The notes under the pieces: model-generated | Database searches by the model: none | The model's input: only the letters and a program-made list of their open reading frames with translations | Told to the model about the DNA's origin: nothing | Shown: one piece after another, positions 25,843 to 33,920 of the stretch | How positions within the stretch are numbered: the first letter of the stretch is position 1 | Layout: every line of letters starts with the position of its first letter | Position numbers and translations under genes: made by a program | From: Bradymonadales bacterium | Lineage (GTDB): Bacteria; Bdellovibrionota; UBA2394 | Length of the DNA: 44,854 nucleotides | Assembly: GCA_007693605.1 (NCBI GenBank) | Contig: REDG01000022.1 | Span: 1 to 44,854 of the forward strand | Direction of reading: 5' to 3'

Positions 25843-26426
25843 GTGGGGGCTTATCTAGAGTCGGTTCGGCGCCTCTAGGGGTCTTGGCGCTGTCGACTCT
25901 GTGCTTGTTCTCGAGCTTCGGGCCTTCTATTGAAGCGAGGAGTGTCGATCCACAAGAAGAGCTAAGAAAGTTGATTGGAGAGAGGGCTCCTATCGAGGCG
26001 AGTTTGCAAGAACTGGAGAATTCTGTTTTGGCCTTAGAGGCTCGGCAAATCGAGCTCAGCCAAGAACTGATCGATTTTGAGCGTGACCTAGAGGCTAAGC
26101 TTCGCGATGCGATGCTTCCCCTGCTCTCGTGGCCCGAGGGGGGGCGCTTCTTGCAAACAGCCTCTTGGCTGGAGTATCAGCAGACGGAGCTCTTGATACA
26201 ACACACCAGAAAGGCGCTTCTGAGAAAGCCTCTTGAGTTGATTGAAGAGAGGAAGACTCGAATCGCGGAGCTTTCGGACTTAAGGAGCTCTATGTCAAAC
26301 CAGATCCGAGAATTACAAATTCGCAAAAGTCTGATAGATTTCGAAGAAGAGGAACTGCTTCTGATGAAGCGACGAGCCGAGACCGAACTGCCCCAGGCGA
26401 CAGGTAGAAGCAAGAGCCTCCAGTAG
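25836..26426 (+). CDS. Secreted coiled-coil protein in the EnvC position, without LytM domain
   Basis: A 196-residue product with a signal peptide (LGVLALSTLCLFSSF, cleavage near EARS). Almost continuous Glu/Leu/Arg-rich heptads follow (residues about 40-95 and 125-185), which predict a coiled-coil hairpin. EnvC proteins that activate amidases through FtsEX have such a coiled coil followed by a LytM/M23 domain, and envC commonly precedes a ctp gene. Here the coiled coil is followed by a stop and no LytM-like sequence is found before ctp. I call it EnvC-like from position and architecture only, since sequence homology is not certain. The ATG overlaps the FtsX-like gene by 7 bp. Confidence 0.7.
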   Translation: MLSGGLSRVGSAPLGVLALSTLCLFSSFGPSIEARSVDPQEELRKLIGERAPIEASLQELENSVLALEARQIELSQELIDFERDLEAKLRDAMLPLLSWPEGGRFLQTASWLEYQQTELLIQHTRKALLRKPLELIEERKTRIAELSDLRSSMSNQIRELQIRKSLIDFEEEELLLMKRRAETELPQATGRSKSLQ

Positions 26427-26437
26427 GAATTTTTGAG

Positions 26438-27739
26438 ATGAAATCTAAATCACTTACCCTTTCGATTCTTGGTCTTTCGTTTGTTGCTTTCTTGTCAGGA
26501 GGATTGTGGACTTATTCTTGGTCGAACGAGAGGGTTCGAGAGGCCTATCGGAGTCTTGAAAAGTTTGCGAGAGTTTATGAGATTATCAAGAGTCAATATG
26601 TCGAGGAGCCCGACGATTCAGAGCTGGTGGACGGAGCCATTAGAGGGATGCTGCAATCTCTCGATGAGCACTCGGTTTATCTGACGGCTCAAGACTTTAA
26701 AGACATGCAGGAAGACACTCGGGGTCGATTCGGCGGATTGGGAATTGAGATTTCGATGAGGAACAATCAGCTGACGGTGGTCGCTCCTATTGAGGGGACT
26801 CCAGCGGAAAAGGCAGGAATTTTGAGTGGGGATGTTATTGCCTTTATTGAGGATCAGCCAACCTCAAAAATGACTTTGATCGAGGCGGTTAAGCTGATGC
26901 GCGGAGAGCCTAACTCGAAGGTCACGATTCGTATAAAGAGAGAAGGCGTTCCCGATTTGATTCGGATGTCCTTGAAGCGCGCCATCATTCAGTCTCGAAG
27001 TGTCCAGGCCGAGCTAAAGGATAATAATATTGGAGTCGTTAGATTACGGGGCTTTTCGGAAAGAAGTTCGAGCGAGTTGAGAGAAGCCATTAGAAAGTTT
27101 AGAAATGAGATTCGAGAGAAAGAGTCGGCGAGTGATTTAAGGGCTCTGATTTTAGATCTGCGCTCCAACCCAGGAGGCCTGTTGCAGCAGGCTGTCGAAG
27201 TATCAGATGTCTTCTTGAGAGAGGGTCTGATTGTTTACACTCAGGGTAGAGACAAGCAAAGAGTGTCAAGGAGCTTTGCAAACTCTTCAGGAACCGAGCC
27301 AGACTATCCCATGGTGGTTTTGATCAATCGAGGCAGTGCATCGGCGAGCGAGATTGTTGCTGGAGCCTTGCAAGATCAGAAACGGGCAAGGGTCATAGGC
27401 ACCAAGAGCTTTGGAAAAGCTAGTGTGCAGCATGTCATTCCTCTTGAGGACGGAAGCGGAATTAAGTTAACCGTCGCACACTATTACACTCCGAGTGGTC
27501 GCCAGATTCAGGGAGAGGGGATTGAGCCGGATCAGATCGTTCGAGGTCCGTTTGACCGGGATCCCGACGAAGATTCTGAGGAAAGATCAGAAGGAGAGAA
27601 GCGTTCTGAGGGGCCCGAGGCGCCCACTTCTGAAGGTGTGGCTCAAACGGAGCCTCCTGTCGATCCAGAAGAGGTGGGTGATCCGCAAATGGACGCCGCT
27701 ATTGAGTATTTGAGCCGTCGTCTAGCGATGGCCCGTTAG
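26438..27739 (+). CDS. C-terminal processing peptidase, S41 family (CtpA/Prc-like)
   Basis: A secreted or membrane-anchored serine protease that trims periplasmic proteins, including wall hydrolase regulators. It has an N-terminal signal anchor (LTLSILGLSFVAFLSGG), a helical cap (residues about 36-90) and a PDZ domain around residues 100-180 (GRFGGLGIEI...EKAGILSGDVIAFIE). The catalytic core includes LDLRSNPGGLLQQAV. By spacing to E. coli Prc, the catalytic dyad is Ser302 (NRGSASASEI) and Lys327 (SFGKASVQ). An acidic, Glu/Pro-rich tail follows around residue 375. It begins 11 bp after the coiled-coil gene with AGGA as ribosome site, so it belongs to the same unit. Confidence 0.94.
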   Translation: MKSKSLTLSILGLSFVAFLSGGLWTYSWSNERVREAYRSLEKFARVYEIIKSQYVEEPDDSELVDGAIRGMLQSLDEHSVYLTAQDFKDMQEDTRGRFGGLGIEISMRNNQLTVVAPIEGTPAEKAGILSGDVIAFIEDQPTSKMTLIEAVKLMRGEPNSKVTIRIKREGVPDLIRMSLKRAIIQSRSVQAELKDNNIGVVRLRGFSERSSSELREAIRKFRNEIREKESASDLRALILDLRSNPGGLLQQAVEVSDVFLREGLIVYTQGRDKQRVSRSFANSSGTEPDYPMVVLINRGSASASEIVAGALQDQKRARVIGTKSFGKASVQHVIPLEDGSGIKLTVAHYYTPSGRQIQGEGIEPDQIVRGPFDRDPDEDSEERSEGEKRSEGPEAPTSEGVAQTEPPVDPEEVGDPQMDAAIEYLSRRLAMAR

Positions 27740-27750
27740 CTTCGAGTTTC

Positions 27751-27775
27751 AGCCTGACTTTTTTGGCTTTTTTTT
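27751..27775 (+). terminator. Weak candidate intrinsic terminator after the Ctp gene
   Basis: A short inverted repeat, AGCC (27751-27754) and GGCT (27765-27768), is followed by a run of eight T on the + strand. The stem is only four pairs with a ten-base loop, so the T run is the stronger part of the signal. It fits the end of the ftsE-ftsX-envC-like-ctp unit. Confidence 0.35.
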
Positions 27776-27791
27776 CTAAATCTAGGTTGAA

Positions 27792-30700
27792 ATGGATTTT
27801 GAGGCTCAGTTAATCCAATCACAGAACTGGTCGGAGTTGAGGCGGCATTACGCTCGAACGACCGGCTATTCGTGGGAGCAGGCCTGGCTCCACCTACATC
27901 AAATGGAGGATAGAGGGACCGCCATTGAGCATTTCAGGGCAGCGCTGCGAGATCCTCGATTTGAAGAAGCCTCGATGATCATGTTGTGGAGGTTAGGTCA
28001 GAAGCCCAGCCTTCGACCAGCCTCGATTCCCCCGAGTTTAAGGCTTTATGAGGCCTATCAAGAGGGAGAGCTTCGACCCTTTCTGTCCTTTCTGATGTCC
28101 AGAGAGGCAGAGCCCGCGACAAGGGCAACGATCTTTCGACAGGTTTTGTTATCCAAAAGGGCCATTCAGAAGGAGGACCTTGATTTCGTATCTCTGAAGG
28201 CGCTCGACCCGATTAGTGCTTACTTCGTGGGGCAGATTTTTTCGCAGAGACTGAAGCAGCCTCAGGTAGCCAGGCCTCTGTTTGAGTCGTTTGTAACGGA
28301 TGTATGGACTCAGCGCGTTTTGAAAGAGTCGAGACGCTGTCTGGTGGACTCAGATATGCAACGAAGGCTTCGACACGCTTACGCTCAGAAGGACGGTCAG
28401 AGTTTGAAGCGGCTTTATCGAGCCATGGAGGCCAAGTTAAAGAAGCAAGAGATCCCTCCAATCTGGCAGAAGGCATTGACCGAGGCCTTGAAGAGAGAAC
28501 AGAAAGACTTGACCCAAAACTTAGTGGGCTATGCTTTCTGGAGAGGGATCGAATGGAGCCCATCCGCTCTTTTTGAGATGCGATCGATTGCTTTTCCAGA
28601 GCCTCTCAAGCCACCGCCCTTTGTAGAGGCTTGGGAGAGATTTTTCAACTCAACCGAAAAAAAGTTAGCGCCTCCAATCGAATTGGAGCCTGATCGTTTA
28701 AGCCTATGGCAGATTTGTGTTGAGTTGAACCCGGCACGACTTTCAGACGCTCTCCTTCGCTTTCCGACTGAAGAGCGGTTTTTGTTTTTGTGGTCCTTAA
28801 GAAGTCGAAGTCTTGAGAGTGGGGTCGATTCTTTGTGGCCGGCCGGAGAGGTGGAGTCTGAAGTCGTTCGAAAAAACCTTGAGAGAGCTTTTGAGAGAAG
28901 CACGAATAAGCTCATATGGTTTGATCGATTGAGACAGTGTGGGTGCTCTCAAAGTTTTTACGAGTTTGCGATTTCTCAGATTGAGGTTCCTATTCCGAGC
29001 ATTTTGGAGGATCTGAAGGCCGGAAGATTAAAGCCAAGTGCTGAGGTGCGAGCACACTTGAAGTCCCAGTTGACTCTGACCTCTGCCAAGGGGAGCGAAT
29101 CAAGCCAACTTTCATCTGAACAGATCCTCGATAGCTTTTCTTACCTGACGCCTGCAGAAATGCAGGAGGTTTTGCTTTCTCGCTATGTGATGTTAGAGAT
29201 TCCGTCTGAGATTCTCAATTTGGAGTATCTTGACCTCTTTTGGGGGGCGATGGATAGGGTCAGCGTTTCAGTTCAAGAGAGGTGGACCCGATCGGCGGTG
29301 GACTTTATTACAACCAGAGTCGATTCGCAGAATCTTCAAGAACGGGAGTGGCGATGGATTCAACGGCTATGGCAGTTTGATCAGAAGGCTTTGGAAGATT
29401 TTTCTCCAAGCTATCAAGATTCCGAAAACTTTCCTTGGAGCGCATATTTGGAGGCCGCAGTTCAGCACTCGATGGATGTCTTGGTAAGCGCATGCATTCC
29501 TCAGATTCCAGATGAAAGACAGCGAGCGCATTGGATTGAGCGGTTGATTGACCGACTTCCGATGACCAATCTGAAGAAGTGGGCTTCAAACTTTCAAGAT
29601 GACAATCTTCGACTGGATTTGCAGATTGAGATTTTGAGGCGAGAAGCGGAGCCGCTGCCATTGATAAAGGCGCTTGTCGAAAAGCTTGAAGCATGCTCAG
29701 TGCTGAACGAAAAACCCAGTCTGATTAGGGAAATCATCACCAAGTTTTTTGAACTAAGAGAAGAAGAGCAGCTTCATCATTTTGACCTCTTGCAGAGGCT
29801 GCTAGAAGAGATGCAGTCTTTGGGGGCTTGTGATGCCTCATTTATGGCTAAACTGATCGAAGCGGCAGATGCTCTAGGAGACTGGGGAAAGTCTTGGCAG
29901 TGGAATTTGCAGGCCTGGTTCTTGGCCACCGATAAAGAGAAGAATGAGATTTTAGATCAGTTTCTGGATTCTGCGTTTCGGGCTCGGGCGATCGAAGAAG
30001 CTCAGCGAATATTGGTAGACTTTGTGTTTCAAAGCGCAAGACCCAACGACTTAAACCGAAACATTCTGGATCGGCTTTTGGGGGAGTCTTCGGCATTTCG
30101 AATCAAACATCTTAGACGAGAATTGATTCTGCGATCGGGCTGTCTGTATCCCTTGCACCAGAAGATTTTAGAGTATCGGGCTCAGTTTGACTACAGAGCC
30201 TATTTGTTATGGCGGGCTTTTTATGGAGATCAGTTAGATTCTGTTTGTGAGCCCCCGGTCATGAAGAAACGAAAGTTTTATAGGTTTTGGGGTTTGATAC
30301 AGGCGAACACACAGCCCGAGATGGTGAGCGCATTCACCCGTTATTTAGATCCTCTGTCGGGGCCACCCCAAACGACTGAGGGGCATGCAGCGCTGGGGTC
30401 GGCTCAGAAGTTGCTCAATCAGTGGCAGAAGAGCTTTCGAGTGAAGTCAAAAGTGAAAGTCTTCTTGTCTTCAAATCTGCAAACTCCCCTCCGGTTTCAT
30501 TTGGAGTCGCAGGCGATCTCTGCGCACCCTCTCTTTTTCAATGAAATCGACGAGAAAATTTGGGCGGCGATTGTGACCGGCTATTTGCAGATTCTGGCGG
30601 ACCGTGAGAGGGGGCTGTACTCCGAACCAGCCCTTATGGAGAGATTTTTTCAGGGCTGCCTTCTTGCGGGGAGCCCCATCGAAAAAGTGATCAAGCTTTG

Positions 30701-30863
30701 CACCTGGCTCGCTATTCATGAGGGCATTGTAGGAAAGAATATTTTAAGGGCTGAGCCGCAAGAACTTGTGAGTTCGATTGGGTTTCTGAATCAGTTACTG
30801 ATCTTTTACCTTGGCGAGGATTTTGAGAGAAAACAGTCTGAAGACGGCATTCCGCTCTGCTAG
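27792..30863 (+). CDS. Large helical-repeat-like protein of unknown function, 1023 residues
   Basis: I do not recognise this protein. It has no signal peptide and no membrane segment, so it should be cytoplasmic. Almost the whole length is predicted helix: amphipathic segments of 15-20 residues rich in Leu, Glu, Arg, Trp and Phe, separated by short turns with Pro or Asp. Examples are SWEQAWLHLHQMEDRG near residue 27 and EAQRILVDFVFQSARPND near residue 738. This pattern resembles solenoid proteins of the TPR or HEAT type, but I see no clean TPR consensus. No catalytic motif stands out. ATG 27792 is preceded by AGG at good spacing. It sits between ctp and xseA on the same strand. Confidence 0.75.
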   Translation: MDFEAQLIQSQNWSELRRHYARTTGYSWEQAWLHLHQMEDRGTAIEHFRAALRDPRFEEASMIMLWRLGQKPSLRPASIPPSLRLYEAYQEGELRPFLSFLMSREAEPATRATIFRQVLLSKRAIQKEDLDFVSLKALDPISAYFVGQIFSQRLKQPQVARPLFESFVTDVWTQRVLKESRRCLVDSDMQRRLRHAYAQKDGQSLKRLYRAMEAKLKKQEIPPIWQKALTEALKREQKDLTQNLVGYAFWRGIEWSPSALFEMRSIAFPEPLKPPPFVEAWERFFNSTEKKLAPPIELEPDRLSLWQICVELNPARLSDALLRFPTEERFLFLWSLRSRSLESGVDSLWPAGEVESEVVRKNLERAFERSTNKLIWFDRLRQCGCSQSFYEFAISQIEVPIPSILEDLKAGRLKPSAEVRAHLKSQLTLTSAKGSESSQLSSEQILDSFSYLTPAEMQEVLLSRYVMLEIPSEILNLEYLDLFWGAMDRVSVSVQERWTRSAVDFITTRVDSQNLQEREWRWIQRLWQFDQKALEDFSPSYQDSENFPWSAYLEAAVQHSMDVLVSACIPQIPDERQRAHWIERLIDRLPMTNLKKWASNFQDDNLRLDLQIEILRREAEPLPLIKALVEKLEACSVLNEKPSLIREIITKFFELREEEQLHHFDLLQRLLEEMQSLGACDASFMAKLIEAADALGDWGKSWQWNLQAWFLATDKEKNEILDQFLDSAFRARAIEEAQRILVDFVFQSARPNDLNRNILDRLLGESSAFRIKHLRRELILRSGCLYPLHQKILEYRAQFDYRAYLLWRAFYGDQLDSVCEPPVMKKRKFYRFWGLIQANTQPEMVSAFTRYLDPLSGPPQTTEGHAALGSAQKLLNQWQKSFRVKSKVKVFLSSNLQTPLRFHLESQAISAHPLFFNEIDEKIWAAIVTGYLQILADRERGLYSEPALMERFFQGCLLAGSPIEKVIKLCTWLAIHEGIVGKNILRAEPQELVSSIGFLNQLLIFYLGEDFERKQSEDGIPLC

Positions 30864-30870
30864 TGGTTCA

Positions 30871-30904
30871 GCCGGAGATAGTGTAACGGTTGGACCACTA
30901 GGCT
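30871..30904 (+). other. Resembles the 5' half of a tRNA (acceptor strand and D arm only)
   Basis: GCCGGAG is followed by a D-arm-like AGTG-TAACGGTTGGAC-CACT with a perfect four-pair stem (30880-30883 with 30896-30899) and a box-A-like loop. No matching anticodon stem, T arm or 3' acceptor strand (a CTCCGGC-like sequence) follows before xseA, so this cannot be a working tRNA. It may be a decayed tRNA remnant or chance. Confidence 0.25.
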
Positions 30905-30946
30905 CAAAGCTTGTTTTATTCTAAGATTCTGTCTAAAGCTGCGAGT

Positions 30947-32251
30947 ATGAATGCTGAGACCTTAGGGAAGTCGATAGAAGCCTCGGGCTTGGCTTCGTCT
31001 GAAAAACTCCTGACCGTCACTCAACTCACTCAGTTGATCAAAGACAACTTAGAAAGCAGCTATTCTGATGTGGTTTTGGTCGGAGAGATTAGCAACTTTA
31101 AGGCTCATAGTTCCGGACATTTTTATTTCAGCCTTAAAGACGAAGGAGCTCAGATTTCGGCCGTCATGTTTAAGGGCTCCAATCAACGATTGAAGTTTGT
31201 GCCTGAAAACGGAATGAAGGTTTTTGGGATTGGAAAGATTTCTGTCTATCCTCCGCGCGGAAATTATCAAATTGTGTTGAGTCGGCTCGAGCCTGAAGGT
31301 CGTGGGGCTCTGCAACTGGCGTTCGAACAACTGAGAGAGAAGCTCAAACTAGAGGGTTTGTTTTCGGCGGACAGGAAGCGACCCATTCCAAGATTTCCAG
31401 AGAAGATTGGAATTGTGACCTCTCCGACTGGGGCGGCAATTCAAGATATGCTTAGCGTCTTAGGCCGTCGATTCTCGGGTGTAGAGCTTAAGATTCTTCC
31501 GGTGAGGGTTCAGGGCGAGGGGGCGGCGGTTGAAGTTGCGAGAGGCATCGAGTGGTTCAATCAGTTTTTTTCAGAAATGGATGTTTTGATTGTTGGAAGA
31601 GGGGGAGGGAGTCTTGAAGATCTTTGGGCCTTTAATGAAGAGATTGTCGCAAGGGCAATTGTAAACTCGAAGATTCCAATCATTTCAGCCGTAGGCCACG
31701 AGGTTGACTTTAGTATTGCCGACATGGTGGCCGATCTTCGAGCCCCAACCCCATCTGCGGCGGCAGAGCTGGTGGTATCGGATCGACTCGAGACTCTTCG
31801 GCGGCTCGACAGCCTGAGCCGCCGGTTGCGAAGATCTCTAGACAAACTTGAAACGCTTCAGATGCGAGTTGATGAGCTGATTCAGCGACTCTATCGAGGC
31901 CTTCAACGGGGGCTGATGGAGCGGCAGGCTGTGTTTCAAAGGCTTCAGATTCGTCTTTCAGACCGCTCCCCTCTATTGAGACTTCGAGAAGTCTCGCATC
32001 GATATCGAGACTTGTCTCAACGAAAGCTTCAGGCCCTGAGAAGACGAATTGAGGCTTACCAGCGGAGGCTCGAGTCTCTTGACATCAAGCGACAGCTCCT
32101 TGACCCTCGGTCAATCATGGCAAGGGGCTATAGCCTGGTCAGAATTCAAAAGACCGGAAAGATCATCCGAAAGGTTTCGGAAGTTCAAATGGGTGAGCGG
32201 CTAGTGATCGAGCTCGCCAAGGGGAAAATCACAGCCCGGGTTTCATCTTAG
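30947..32251 (+). CDS. xseA: Exodeoxyribonuclease VII large subunit XseA
   Basis: XseA with XseB degrades single-stranded DNA in both directions. The N-terminal OB-fold includes VVLVGEISNFKAHSSGHFYFSLKD. The catalytic core has RFPEKIGIVTSPTGAAIQD, IVGRGGGSLEDLWAFN and SAVGHEVDFSIADMVADLRAPTPSAAAE, all diagnostic. A long coiled-coil segment follows, and the C-terminus is closed by DPRSIMARGYSLVR. The frame opens at TTG 30911, but ATG 30947 gives a normal 434-residue protein. The small subunit xseB is not beside it. The 3' end overlaps the convergent mscS gene by 23 bp. Confidence 0.95.
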   Translation: MNAETLGKSIEASGLASSEKLLTVTQLTQLIKDNLESSYSDVVLVGEISNFKAHSSGHFYFSLKDEGAQISAVMFKGSNQRLKFVPENGMKVFGIGKISVYPPRGNYQIVLSRLEPEGRGALQLAFEQLREKLKLEGLFSADRKRPIPRFPEKIGIVTSPTGAAIQDMLSVLGRRFSGVELKILPVRVQGEGAAVEVARGIEWFNQFFSEMDVLIVGRGGGSLEDLWAFNEEIVARAIVNSKIPIISAVGHEVDFSIADMVADLRAPTPSAAAELVVSDRLETLRRLDSLSRRLRRSLDKLETLQMRVDELIQRLYRGLQRGLMERQAVFQRLQIRLSDRSPLLRLREVSHRYRDLSQRKLQALRRRIEAYQRRLESLDIKRQLLDPRSIMARGYSLVRIQKTGKIIRKVSEVQMGERLVIELAKGKITARVSS

Positions 32252-33380
32252 TTTGAAGAGCGTCACCAGGCTGAGGGGCCTGAGGCATTTGATTAGGCCC
32301 CCAGTAGAGTGAGGTCGAAGGAAAGGCAAAGGAAACCCCGAGTCTTTCGGCCAGTCTCATAAACTCCAGATTGATCTCCTCTCGAATTCTCAAATACTCG
32401 GCCCACTTTGTGGTTGCAGTAAAGTAGTGAACAAAAATATCAAGAGAGAACGAGTTGAAGTTCTCAAAATGAACCATGTAGACATCTTTTTGCACCTCAG
32501 GATGATTTGCAATGATTTCCCGAACACCATCAACGAAAGCCTTCACTTTGTCTGCCGAGGTGTCATAGGTGATTCCCAAGTACATTCTTACTCGTCTCTT
32601 CGGCATGGCAGACCAGTTCGTGACCACCGAGTTTGCGAGAACTTTGTTGGGAAATGTCACTTGGCTTTTGTCGAAGGTCCGAACTCTGGTAGAGCGAAAC
32701 CCAATTTCTTCGACATCTCCGTTGATCCCGTCCACCTCAATCCAGTCTCCCACTTTAAAGGGTCGATCGGTCAGTAAAACAATAGAGCCAAAGAAATTAG
32801 AAAGCGACTCTTGAGCGGCAAGAGCCACCGCAAGCCCGCCAATGCCAAGGCCCGCCAAAAGACTCCCGACAGAGTATCCGAGGTTTTGGATAATCAGAAG
32901 TCCTCCCAAAATCAGGACAAAAATTCTTAGGCTCTTCTTCATGAGGGGAATGAACTGTTTTTGAACGACGGTGTCTTTATTTGAAAATCGCTCAGACAAG
33001 AACATGGCGAAGATGTCTGTCAGTCGAAACAAAGTCCACACCAATACAACGGCTACAGAAACGCGAAAGGCCTCAAAGACATAGCGGCGAATATCGAGGG
33101 GCTGATCCGGCAAATCTAAGATGTTAAGAGCCACAAAAAGGGAGGCGATGAAGAACAGAGAAGAGACGGGCGGGTTCAGGGCCTTGATCAAAGCCTCATC
33201 GTATTTAATAGAGGTTCTGGAGGTGACCCTCAAAAGGAAGCGAGAAATGTAAATGTCGTAGATCTTCTTTGCGACCAAGCCCAGCAAAAGGGCTCCAAAG
33301 GCCAAAAGGTAACGGCCCCAGCCCTGTTCTCCGAGGCCTAAGAGTTGAAAGAATTCAGCTGTCTGTAGGTTCTCCCACAT
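32229..33380 (-). CDS. Mechanosensitive ion channel, MscS family
   Basis: A 383-residue inner-membrane channel that opens on osmotic downshock. Four or five helices precede the pore-lining segment YSVGSLLAGLGIGGLAVALA, which has the Ala/Gly packing pattern of MscS TM3. It is followed by AQESLSNFFGSIVLLTDRPF, the beta-domain entry VGDWIEVDGINGDVEEIGFRST and the mixed alpha/beta C-terminal domain (YDTSADKVKAFVDGVREI). The gene begins 6 bp after nuoI, so it could be read through from the nuo operon, although it has no known link to complex I. Confidence 0.94.
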   Translation of the reverse strand: MWENLQTAEFFQLLGLGEQGWGRYLLAFGALLLGLVAKKIYDIYISRFLLRVTSRTSIKYDEALIKALNPPVSSLFFIASLFVALNILDLPDQPLDIRRYVFEAFRVSVAVVLVWTLFRLTDIFAMFLSERFSNKDTVVQKQFIPLMKKSLRIFVLILGGLLIIQNLGYSVGSLLAGLGIGGLAVALAAQESLSNFFGSIVLLTDRPFKVGDWIEVDGINGDVEEIGFRSTRVRTFDKSQVTFPNKVLANSVVTNWSAMPKRRVRMYLGITYDTSADKVKAFVDGVREIIANHPEVQKDVYMVHFENFNSFSLDIFVHYFTATTKWAEYLRIREEINLEFMRLAERLGVSFAFPSTSLYWGPNQMPQAPQPGDALQTKMKPGL

Positions 33381-33386
33381 GAGGCC

Positions 33387-33920
33387 CTAACTTGCCTTAC
33401 GAAGCTTCTGAGTGACAAGTTTTTTCGGCTCTCGAAAGACGCTGATATTCTTGCCTTTGAGTTGTGGGCGATCGGCTAGATACTCAATGCCGACAACGAA
33501 GTTTCTTTCTGAAAGCTCTGCGTACTCATAGTCTCGGCCCATTCGAACCGCATCGACAGGGCAGGCATCTTCACAATAGCCGCAAAAGACGCATCTCATC
33601 ATGTCGATTTCATAGACTGCGGGGTACTTTTCGACAGTGGGCTTTGGCGACTCGGCGGCGACAATATGAATACAATCAGCCGGACAATTGGTCGCGCACA
33701 GCATGCAGGCGGTGCAAGCGATGTCACCATCGGCCTTTCTGGTGAGCACATGAACCCCCATGAACCGATTGGAATAGGCGCGCCTTTCTTCTGGGTACTG
33801 AATTGTGGGCCGATCTCCGATGCCGAGTAGATTTTGTACGAAGTGCTTGCCGGTGGTCGCAAGACCAAAGAGAGTGCTCACAATATAAGACTTGGCCTTT
33901 AAGTTGTTTAGAGCCTTCAT
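33387..33920 (-). CDS. nuoI: NADH-quinone oxidoreductase subunit I (NuoI)
   Basis: NuoI carries clusters N6a and N6b, which pass electrons to N2 in the complex I peripheral arm. Both [4Fe-4S] motifs are complete: CTACMLCATNCPADCI and CVFCGYCEDACPVDAV. The length of 177 residues and the LQYPEE-like segment (IQYPEERRAYSNRF) fit the family. The ATG overlaps the nuoG stop by 4 bp. In many operons nuoH would lie between nuoG and nuoI; here it is absent. Confidence 0.96.
   Translation of the reverse strand: MKALNNLKAKSYIVSTLFGLATTGKHFVQNLLGIGDRPTIQYPEERRAYSNRFMGVHVLTRKADGDIACTACMLCATNCPADCIHIVAAESPKPTVEKYPAVYEIDMMRCVFCGYCEDACPVDAVRMGRDYEYAELSERNFVVGIEYLADRPQLKGKNISVFREPKKLVTQKLRKAS

Noticed and set aside
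30871-30946. A possible complete tRNA before xseA
   Set aside because: Only the 5' acceptor strand and D arm can be drawn. No anticodon stem, T arm or 3' acceptor partner exists.
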